Source: JAMWZF01 sp041628615
GTDB lineage: Bacteria > Pseudomonadota > Alphaproteobacteria > Rhodobacterales > Rhodobacteraceae
Reading direction: 5' to 3'
NCBI GenBank assembly: GCA_041628615.1
Contig: JBFKOW010000193.1
Coordinates: forward strand, 1 to 5,969
Length of the DNA: 5,969 bases
Each line of letters starts with the position of its first letter. Within the stretch, counting starts at the first letter, position 1. Below the pieces are notes generated by a model. It was not told where the DNA came from, ran no database searches, and was given only the letters and a program-made list of their open reading frames with translations. Below, in pieces: positions 1 through 5,111 of the stretch. Both the position numbers and the translations under genes were made by a program.

Positions 1-861
1 CCGCTGGCCCAGCAGTTTGACACAATGCATCTTCGTCTCGACGCGGCTTCGGCGGTGGTATCCGCTCCATCGTCGCCAGAGCGCGCGGCCCAGGTATTTC
101 GCCGCGCGCAGGGCCTCGTTTCGCGCCACGGCTCCGGCGGTGATAGTCTTCCAGGGCTTCGCGTTCTTGTGGGGCGGGATGACGGCATGGGCGCCGCGGT
201 CGGCAATGGTGTCGTGGCATTTACGTGTGTCGTAGGCACCGTCGGCGGTGACGCTGCCGATCCGCTCGTCCGCCGCGATCTGACCGAGCAGGTCGGTTAG
301 CACAGGGGCATCACCGATGTGGCTCCCGGTGATCTCGACAGCGCGGACCTCCAGTGTTTCCTCATCGATACCGAGATGGATCTTGCGCCAGATCCGCCGT
401 CTTGGACCACCATGCTTGCGGGCATGCCACTCGCCTTCCCCCTCGACCTTGATGCCGGTGCTGTCGATGAGCAGGTGCAGTGGCCCCTTGGAGCCGCGGT
501 AGGGGGTGTTTACGGCCAAGGTCTTCTGGCCGCGAGATAGCGTGCTGAAGTCGGGCGCCGTCCAGTCGAGACCAACCAGCTGCAACAAGCTCTCGACGAA
601 CCCGGTCGTCTGCCGGGTCGACATTGTCGCTCGGACCAATGGCGCTCCAATGTCGACCATGCCGAACAGCACCTTCATCGAGAGGCACGTCTGTATGGCG
701 GCGTCGCTGTAGCTCTGCTGGCGGCCACGCCTGCCAGTTGGTGCGGCCTCCCAGCTCATCTCGGGATCGAACCAGATCGTCAGCGATCCGCGGCGCTTGA
801 GCGCTTCATTGTAGGATGGCCAGTTCCTGGTCTTGTAGGTTGGCGGTGTGGGTCTGCTCAT
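1..861 (-). CDS. IS5-family transposase, 3' end outside the window
   Basis: This is a DDE transposase expected to cut the IS ends and join them to target DNA. The ATG is at 861-859, and 287 codons run without a stop to base 1; relatives end a few dozen residues later. The N-terminus (MSRPTPPTYKTRNWPSYNEA) and the segment LHLLIDSTGIKVEGEGEW are characteristic of the family. Catalytic residues are visible: D133 in LLIDSTG, D207 in VTADGAYDT and E275. E275 sits in the exact IS5-type signature Y268-(2)-R271-(3)-E275-(6)-K282. A GGAG lies three bases before the ATG, a tight ribosome-binding spacing. Oddity: between FGM (residue 68) and RQTTGFVESLL (from 83), where relatives as I remember them have only two residues, there are 14 (VDIGAPLVRATMST). 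The family call is confident; whether the enzyme is active is unknown. Confidence 0.93.
   Translation of the reverse strand, partial: MSRPTPPTYKTRNWPSYNEALKRRGSLTIWFDPEMSWEAAPTGRRGRQQSYSDAAIQTCLSMKVLFGMVDIGAPLVRATMSTRQTTGFVESLLQLVGLDWTAPDFSTLSRGQKTLAVNTPYRGSKGPLHLLIDSTGIKVEGEGEWHARKHGGPRRRIWRKIHLGIDEETLEVRAVEITGSHIGDAPVLTDLLGQIAADERIGSVTADGAYDTRKCHDTIADRGAHAVIPPHKNAKPWKTITAGAVARNEALRAAKYLGRALWRRWSGYHRRSRVETKMHCVKLLGQR
616..658. repeat. 11-bp perfect inverted repeat inside the transposase gene
   Basis: GGTCGACATTG at 616-626 is the exact reverse complement of CAATGTCGACC at 648-658, separated by 21 bases. The repeat coincides almost exactly with codons 69-82 of the transposase, the stretch that appears extra relative to the family. 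Length and reading frame fit an in-frame insertion. The repeat itself is read directly from the sequence; its origin is inference. Confidence 0.85.
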
Positions 862-881
862 GGACTCCAGCTACCACGCTG

Positions 882-898
882 GATTCATGAGATGAATC
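882..898. repeat. Small inverted repeat in the IS leader
   Basis: GATTCAT and ATGAATC form a 7-bp perfect stem with a 3-base loop, between the IS end and the transposase start codon. Such a leader hairpin could limit transposase translation from read-through transcripts, which is known for some IS elements. Here that role is only inferred. Confidence 0.4.
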
Positions 899-908
899 TT
901 ACAAGGGA

Positions 909-924
909 TTTGTGCAACAGAGCC
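909..924 (-). repeat. Terminal inverted repeat (outer end) of the IS
   Basis: On the minus strand this reads GGCTCTGTTGCACAAA, starting with the GGCT..TGTTG pattern of IS903-group ends. It lies 48 bases upstream of the transposase ATG, the normal arrangement. The partner repeat is beyond the left edge, so the boundary rests on family resemblance alone. Confidence 0.8.
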
Positions 925-1385
925 ACTCAGGCCCGCGAGCGACCGGTCGAGGGTTTCCGGGACCAGCACGACTAGGGCGCAGCTCGGGAGCGCGCTCGGA
1001 CGCACCTAGCGCCGCCCAACCAGAGCCTGCGCTAAGAAACAGCCCGAGAAGCCCGAAGAACCCTGACGACGGACAGTTGCGAGGGGCATCCCCTTGCAGT
1101 TCTGAGTGGCGTTCTCCCGTCCATTCGAGAACCGCAATACAGGTCAGAGGTGAATTTGGTAGGTCTGTCGGCATGCCTATGGGACTGCATCCCAATGCGC
1201 CATCTTTTTCAATATGTTATCTGATGGGGTCTGGTGGAGCCCAGCGCGTCCCGCGGCCAAGAACGAAGGCTACCGGGCTTTTCTGCCGTACTTGTTGTAC
1301 CCTGCAAGGGTGCACGGCTGAACTACGCTGCCGCGCGCTGCCGCAAGGGGCTTCGATCGCAGGCGTCAATTGGGCCCCGTCGTCT

Positions 1386-1407
1386 AGTTTGACAGAACAG
1401 ACAAACT
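1386..1407. repeat. Inverted repeat AGTTTG/CAAACT with ACAGA-ACAGA spacer
   Basis: A 6-bp perfect inverted repeat (1386-1391 and 1402-1407) encloses ten bases made of two tandem copies of ACAGA. A consensus-like -35 hexamer TTGACA overlaps it at 1389-1394, but no acceptable -10 follows at normal spacing. It could be a regulator site or chance. Confidence 0.3.
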
Positions 1408-1571
1408 GATCGGAGACCGGCCGTTTTTCACGCGCGGGTGATAGACGAACTCCGGGCCGGCTCGGGTGAGGCCGGGGGGCTGCACATGGCATGCCGCTTG
1501 GCAGGAGTAGTTCACGCTGGGGTCGACCAGCATTCAAGTCCAAGACAGGAAGAGAATCCGCAGGCGAATTA

Positions 1572-1585
1572 GCCGCAATTGCGGC
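1572..1585. repeat. 14-bp perfect palindrome GCCGCAATTGCGGC
   Basis: The fourteen bases equal their own reverse complement. The palindrome lies in the gene-free stretch, so it is not constrained by codons. It could be an operator for a dimeric regulator. A palindrome this long can also occur by chance in a window of this size. Confidence 0.35.
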
Positions 1586-1706
1586 GGTTGATCCGGCAAG
1601 TCAAGTCTTCGGGCCGATTGGCGTGTCGACGTACTAATCGCTCTGGATGCGTCGGCGAGCGCGTCACCCAGGTCCTATCCTACCGTCCGCGCTTGAGCCG
1701 CTCCAT

Positions 1707-1729
1707 AAAAGGGGGCACAAAAGGGGGCA
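1707..1729. repeat. Tandem direct repeat AAAAGGGGGCA, two copies, 12-base period
   Basis: Two identical 11-base copies (1707-1717 and 1719-1729) are separated by a single C. Read on the plus strand in one frame they give KRGHKRGQ. They lie about 55-75 bases from the tRNA 3' end. Function is unknown; both copies are read directly. Confidence 0.7.
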
Positions 1730-1757
1730 GGGTCAGAGATCCGGACCAAAATATCTA

Positions 1758-1774
1758 AATTTAATAACTAAATT
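1758..1774 (-). terminator. Weak AT-rich hairpin 3' of the tRNA, possible terminator or attachment-site remnant
   Basis: AATTTA and TAAATT form a 6-bp perfect stem with a 5-base loop, ten bases past the tRNA 3' end, inside an AT-rich patch (1748-1783) that contrasts with the GC-rich surroundings. All stem pairs are A-T, and the following bases on the minus strand are only moderately T-rich. As a factor-independent terminator it is weak. Confidence 0.25.
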
Positions 1775-1783
1775 CACATTTTA

Positions 1784-1873
1784 TGGCGGACAGGAAGGGA
1801 TTCGAACCCTCGAGACGGTTTCCCGCCTACGCACTTTCCAGGCGCGCGCCTTCGACCACTCGGCCACCTGTCC
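1784..1873 (-). tRNA. tRNA-Ser, anticodon GGA, CCA encoded
   Basis: This 90-nt class II tRNA decodes UCC and UCU. The acceptor stem GGACAGG (5' at 1873) pairs perfectly with CCTGTCC, followed by discriminator G and an encoded CCA ending at 1784. The D arm is GCC..GGC. The anticodon arm CGCGC-CTGGAAA-GTGCG places GGA at 1839-1837. The long variable arm folds as GGCGG-GAAA-CCGTC, the hallmark of serine tRNAs, and the T arm is GAGGG-TTCGAAT-CCCTT. It lies on the same strand as, and 71 bases downstream of, the AlaX-type editing gene. All arms are intact, so it should be functional. Confidence 0.97.
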
Positions 1874-1882
1874 ACCGGCGGG

Positions 1883-1910
1883 ACTAGCGAATAAGGCGGG
1901 GGGAGTGCAA
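1883..1910 (-). promoter_or_regulatory. Candidate sigma-70-type promoter of tRNA-Ser
   Basis: On the minus strand, TTGCAC (1910-1905, five of six to the -35 consensus) is followed after 16 bases by GCTAGT (1888-1883, a weak -10). Nine bases separate this from the tRNA 5' end, a fitting start distance. The -35 abuts a short palindrome at 1911-1923. The -10 is poor, so this is a candidate only. Confidence 0.4.
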
Positions 1911-1944
1911 GCGGTTTAACCGCCGTGGCCTCGCGCCCAAGGCC
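1911..1944 (-). terminator. Two short hairpins after the editing-protein stop codon, weak terminator candidates
   Basis: Immediately after the TAG stop, AGGCC/GGCCT (1940-1944 with 1927-1931) form a 5-bp stem with an 8-base loop. GCGGTTTAACCGC (1911-1923) then gives a second near-perfect palindrome. Neither has a T tract, so they may only slow polymerase or protect the mRNA 3' end; the tRNA could be partly read through from the operon. Confidence 0.3.
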
Positions 1945-2664
1945 CTAACTGTCCAGATGCAGGTAGACCCGGCGGTTCTGGCGGCCCTTCTTCTCGATCT
2001 TGCCGAGGCGGACGGTGCCGATCTCGACGGTCCCCGCCACGTGGGTGCCGCCGCAGGGCTGCAGGTCGGCGGTGGTGTCGCCGGCGCCGATCCGGACCAG
2101 GCGGATCCGGCCGCGGCCGCGGGGCGGCTGGACCGACATCGTCTTGACCAGGCCCGGGTTGGCGTCCAGTTCGGCCTCGGTGATCCACTCCTCGGTCACC
2201 GGGAAGTCGCAGGCGATCAGACGATTCAGGTCGCGCTCCACCGCCTCGCGGTCCTCGGGCGGGTCTTCCATGTCGAAGTCGAGCCGGCCCTTGCCCTCGG
2301 CGATGGCGCCGCCGGTCACCGGGCGGGGGATCACCACCGACAGCAGGTGCAGCGCGGTGTGCATCCGCATCAGCCGGTAGCGGCGGTCCCAGTCGAGGCT
2401 CTGCCGCAGCGCGATGCCGGGCCGGGGCAGCGCGACGGGTTCGGCGGGGACGAGCACGATCTCGTCGCCCGCGCCCTTCACCGTGGTGGCGATCTCGATC
2501 TCGCCGCCCGACCAGGCCAGGCGGCCGCTGTCGCCGGGCTGGCCGCCGCCGGTGGGATAGAACAGGGTCTGGTCGAGGACGATGCCGCCCTCCTCGGTCA
2601 GGCGCTCCACGGTGGCGCCGGCCTCGCGGAGATAGGGCTCGCTGCGGAACAGCATCTCGGTCAT
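1945..2664 (-). CDS. alaX: Alanyl-tRNA editing protein, AlaX type
   Basis: This 239-residue protein resembles the free-standing editing domain of alanyl-tRNA synthetase. Such proteins act in the cytoplasm and hydrolyse mischarged Ser-tRNA(Ala) (and Gly-tRNA(Ala) in some members), preventing serine insertion at alanine codons. The N-terminal FYPTGGGQPGD block (residues 35-45) is a family hallmark. The zinc-site residues are complete: H102 and H106 in MHTALHLL, then C204 and H208 in PCGGTHVAG. There is no catalytic synthetase domain and no C-Ala domain, so it is a short AlaX form. The start ATG (2664-2662) overlaps the stop of the upstream channel gene as ATGA. A good ribosome-binding sequence GGAG lies 7 bases upstream (2675-2672), supporting this start. 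The family is confident; the exact AlaX subclass is less so. Confidence 0.93.
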   Translation of the reverse strand: MTEMLFRSEPYLREAGATVERLTEEGGIVLDQTLFYPTGGGQPGDSGRLAWSGGEIEIATTVKGAGDEIVLVPAEPVALPRPGIALRQSLDWDRRYRLMRMHTALHLLSVVIPRPVTGGAIAEGKGRLDFDMEDPPEDREAVERDLNRLIACDFPVTEEWITEAELDANPGLVKTMSVQPPRGRGRIRLVRIGAGDTTADLQPCGGTHVAGTVEIGTVRLGKIEKKGRQNRRVYLHLDS

Positions 2665-5111
2665 CGGGTCTCTCCCGGCTTGGGGTCGGCGTCCGGCACG
2701 GGATCGGCGCCGTCCGTGGGATCCGCGTGCGGCCCGGGACCGGCGCTCTCGGTGGCGGCGGCAGCCGGCTTCGGCGCCGCCCCCGGCAGGACCTCGGGAT
2801 TGCGCAGCCAGATGTCCTGCTGGGCGAAGGGGATCTCGATCCCCTCGGCGGTGAAACGCTCGGCGATCTTGTGGTTGATCTCGGTCCGGACGGCGAAGAT
2901 GAAGGTGACGTCACGCAATATCATGCGCATCTCGAAATCGAGGCTGCTGGCCCCGAAGCCGATGAACAGGACGGCCGGAGGCGGCTCCAGCAGGACCATC
3001 GGGTGCGCCTCGGCGATCTCGCGCAGGATCGCGGTGACCCGGCGGGTATCGGTCCCGTAGGCCACGCCCACCGGCACGATCAGCCGGCCGACGGAATTGC
3101 CGCGGGTGTAGTTGGTCACCGTGCCGGAGACGAGATCGGCGTTCGGGATGATGACGTCGGTGCGGTCGAAGGTCTCGATCCGGGTCGAGCGGACCGAGAT
3201 GTCGCGGACATAGCCCATCTGCCCGCCGACCTCGATCCAGTCGCCCTCGCTGATCGGCCGCTCGATCAGCAGGATGATCCCGGAGACGAAGTTCGACACG
3301 ATGTTCTGCAGGCCGAAGCCGATGCCGACCGACAGCGCGCCGGCGACGATGGCCAGCCCCGACAGGTCGATCCCGGCGGTGGTGATGGCGATGACCGCGG
3401 CGACGAAGATGCCAACATAGCCGACCCCGACCGAGACCGCGTTCTGGCCGCCGATGTCGAGCCGGGTCTTGGGCAGCACGGTGGACCTCAGCGCCCCCTG
3501 CACCAGCCGGACCACGGTATAGCCGGCCACGAAGACGGCGACGAAGATCAGGAAGTTGGACGGCGAGATCCGGGTCTCGCCGAAGGTGAAGCCCTCCTGG
3601 AACCGGGTCCAGAGTTCGGTCAGGTCGGTGGCCCGCGCGCCCCAGATCAGCGCAAGCGGCGGCATCGCGGCCAGCGCCAGCAGGAACGCGATCGATACCG
3701 GGATGAGCCCGTCGGCGCCTTCCTCGGCGCCCGTCAGGAGCGCGTAGAGGTCGAAGACCAGCCGTTGCAGCAGGACGAGGATCGCCAGCAGGTAGAGCGT
3801 CGCCACCGCCGGGATCACCGCCATCTCGAAGGCGGCGTCGTAGCCCAGCGCGGCGAGCCCAGTGCCCACCACCGAGACCGCGATCAGCAGCCGCCCGATC
3901 AGCGCCATCACCGTGCTGCGGAAGGATTGCGGCTGGCGCGCCTCGGCCGGTTCCGGCCGGTGCCGGACCAGGAGCCGCCCCATCCGGAACACGCCCGCGG
4001 CCAGGGCCACGCCGAAGGGGAACAGGATCACCGCCTTCGGGATCCCCTCGATCCCGTCGACATCGAGGAAAACGTCCGCGAAGGCGTAGATCGCCACCGC
4101 ATAGCCGGTGTAGAGGAAGGCCCGGGACAGCCGCTGCTCGGCCGCGGGGTCGAGCCCCAGCGGTCCGGGGATCGCGCTGTCGGGCGGCGCGCGGAACCGG
4201 CTGGCCAGCCAGTGCGCGATGATCGCGTTGAGCCCGATCCACGGCAGCGCCTCGGCCAGCCCGGTCAGCCGCCGGCCCAGCAGCCCGGTCGAAAGCAGCG
4301 CCTGCGTCAGCGCCACGAGGCCGATGAAGGGCAACAGCACCCGGCCCAGCGACACCAGCAGCGACCAGACCCCCCTGCCCCGCAGCGACCGCGCCCGCAG
4401 CCGACGCTCCAGCCGGGCGGCCCAGCGCCGGCCGCGCAGGACCAACACCGCCGCCAGCGCCAGCCAGGCCAGCGTCGCAGGCAGCGCGTCGGTTGCCCGG
4501 TCCCGGCGGCTGGGCGAGGCGAGCGCCAGTTCCACCTCGCCCTGCATCGTCCGCAGCGCCGCCAGCACCGACGACACCGCGGCAGGCCAGGCGGCGGGGG
4601 CCAGCGGCGAGTCCGACCGCTCGAAGAACCGCTCGGTCTGGCGCTGCCGCAACAGGGTGTCGATCTCAGCGATCAGGCCGTCGGCCTCGGCGAAGTCCTC
4701 GGCGGCGGCGGCGACCGGGGCCTGCAACGCGGCCCGGCGGGCCTGCAGGTCGGACCGCAGGGCGGCGATTTCCGCGGCCTCCTCGCCGGTCTCCGGGGGC
4801 GGGCCGAGGGCGGCGATCTGCCGGTCGAGGGTGCGCAACCGGCCGCCGTTGGCGGTCTGCGCCACCGCGAACCGCTCGCGCGCCGCGGCCAGTTCCTCGC
4901 GCAGCGCCTCGAAGGCCCGGTTCGAGGCGCGGCCGGCCTCCAGCGCCGCCACCGCCCGCTGGGCCAGGGCGACCCAGTCCTGGGTCTCGGCCGACAGCGC
5001 GCCGGCGGCCTCGGCCGCGGCGGTCACCGCCTCGCCGGAAGGATCGTCCCGCGCCACGCCCTGCCCGGCCGCGAGGGCCAGCAGGACCGCGATCAGGACG
5101 GCACGGATCAT
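2661..5111 (-). CDS. MscS-family mechanosensitive ion channel with large N-terminal region (DUF3772-like)
   Basis: This 816-residue inner-membrane protein is expected to open under membrane tension and release osmolytes during hypo-osmotic shock. Residues 1-20 form a signal peptide (MIRAVLIAVLLALAAGQGVA). Residues about 25-195 are a charged, Ala/Glu/Arg-rich, coiled-coil-prone periplasmic region. From about 212 to 580 come roughly ten hydrophobic segments. The conserved MscS pore helix lies near 584-616 (GALSVGIGFGLQNIVSNF), followed by the beta domain (GDWIEVGG, then TDVIIPNADLVSGTVTNYTRG) and the alpha/beta C-terminal domain to about 770. A Pro/Asp-rich tail ends the protein. It is far longer than minimal MscS and resembles MscK-type or DUF3772 channels. 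The start is ATG 5111-5109: it overlaps the cysK stop as ATGA, has GAGGA just upstream and gives a signal peptide. The frame is open further upstream, but that part reads as out-of-frame cysK. Confidence 0.92.
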   Translation of the reverse strand: MIRAVLIAVLLALAAGQGVARDDPSGEAVTAAAEAAGALSAETQDWVALAQRAVAALEAGRASNRAFEALREELAAARERFAVAQTANGGRLRTLDRQIAALGPPPETGEEAAEIAALRSDLQARRAALQAPVAAAAEDFAEADGLIAEIDTLLRQRQTERFFERSDSPLAPAAWPAAVSSVLAALRTMQGEVELALASPSRRDRATDALPATLAWLALAAVLVLRGRRWAARLERRLRARSLRGRGVWSLLVSLGRVLLPFIGLVALTQALLSTGLLGRRLTGLAEALPWIGLNAIIAHWLASRFRAPPDSAIPGPLGLDPAAEQRLSRAFLYTGYAVAIYAFADVFLDVDGIEGIPKAVILFPFGVALAAGVFRMGRLLVRHRPEPAEARQPQSFRSTVMALIGRLLIAVSVVGTGLAALGYDAAFEMAVIPAVATLYLLAILVLLQRLVFDLYALLTGAEEGADGLIPVSIAFLLALAAMPPLALIWGARATDLTELWTRFQEGFTFGETRISPSNFLIFVAVFVAGYTVVRLVQGALRSTVLPKTRLDIGGQNAVSVGVGYVGIFVAAVIAITTAGIDLSGLAIVAGALSVGIGFGLQNIVSNFVSGIILLIERPISEGDWIEVGGQMGYVRDISVRSTRIETFDRTDVIIPNADLVSGTVTNYTRGNSVGRLIVPVGVAYGTDTRRVTAILREIAEAHPMVLLEPPPAVLFIGFGASSLDFEMRMILRDVTFIFAVRTEINHKIAERFTAEGIEIPFAQQDIWLRNPEVLPGAAPKPAAAATESAGPGPHADPTDGADPVPDADPKPGETR
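2673..2726 (-). repeat. Three tandem hexapeptide codes in the channel's C-terminal tail
   Basis: Residues 796-813 of the channel are ADPTDG-ADPVPD-ADPKPG, three units with an 18-base period, close to the stop codon. The DNA copies have diverged, while the Ala-Asp-Pro core is kept in all three. The tail is probably disordered and cytoplasmic; its role is unknown. Confidence 0.75.

Larger units (their letters stand above)
1..924 (-). mobile_element. IS5-family (IS903-like) insertion sequence, one end plus most of the transposase, cut by window edge
   Basis: The element begins at its transposase-proximal end with the inverted-repeat sequence GGCTCTGTTGCACAAA (minus strand, 924 to 909). A short leader and a transposase gene follow, running off the left edge of the window. 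The terminus resembles the IS903-group ends of the IS5 family, and the encoded protein is a typical DDE enzyme of that family. The other inverted repeat is not in the window. IS903-group elements usually duplicate 9 bp of target; the flank at 925-933 (actcaggcc) would be one copy, but this cannot be tested here. Composition is visibly less GC-rich than the chromosomal genes to the right, as expected for an acquired element. The reading frame is open throughout, so the copy may be active unless the internal insertion at 616-658 disables it. Confidence 0.9.
925..1783. other. 859-base stretch with no supportable gene, between the IS and the tRNA 3' end
   Basis: No reading frame here resembles a protein I recognise. 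The longest open frames (about 100-165 codons, both strands) have composition typical of chance frames in GC-rich DNA: many Arg, Pro, Ser and Cys residues and no domain pattern. The stretch is less GC-rich than the operon to the right. It contains an ACAGA-loop inverted repeat (1386-1407), a 14-bp palindrome (1572-1585), a tandem G-rich repeat (1707-1729) and an AT-rich patch (1748-1783). A position directly 3' of a tRNA gene is the classic landing site of integrases, so degenerate island DNA is a reasonable inference. No integrase or second att copy is visible. Confidence 0.6.

Noticed and set aside
362..688. Minus-strand frame of 108 codons within the IS
   Set aside because: It is a shadow in another frame of the transposase, whose own frame is open with all catalytic residues; it is not evidence of a frameshift.
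912..1409. 165-codon plus-strand open frame, and the minus-strand frames at 899-1195 and 1217-1543
   Set aside because: There is no recognisable domain and the composition is chance-like. The first starts inside the IS terminal repeat, and the minus frame at 899-1195 runs into it.
1544..1552. Nine-base match GACAGGAAG to the tRNA-Ser 3' part (1789-1797), a possible second att copy
   Set aside because: The similarity decays straight after nine bases and lacks the end of the tRNA; a match this short is expected by chance.
1600..1650. Faint resemblance of the TACTAATCGCTC area to a 23S rRNA 3' end
   Set aside because: Only a dozen bases look similar from memory, with no flanking rRNA sequence, so no rRNA fragment can be claimed.
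925..1783. CRISPR array, toxin-antitoxin pair or retron-like element in the gene-free stretch
   Set aside because: There are no regularly spaced repeats, no paired small genes with ribosome-binding sites, and no reverse-transcriptase motif on either strand.
1647..1919. Plus-strand open frame of 90 codons crossing the tRNA
   Set aside because: It reads the antisense of tRNA-Ser, giving a GGQEGIRTLETVSRL-like peptide of the kind commonly mis-annotated. It has no ribosome-binding site, and the frame is only open because tRNA and GC-rich DNA lack stops.
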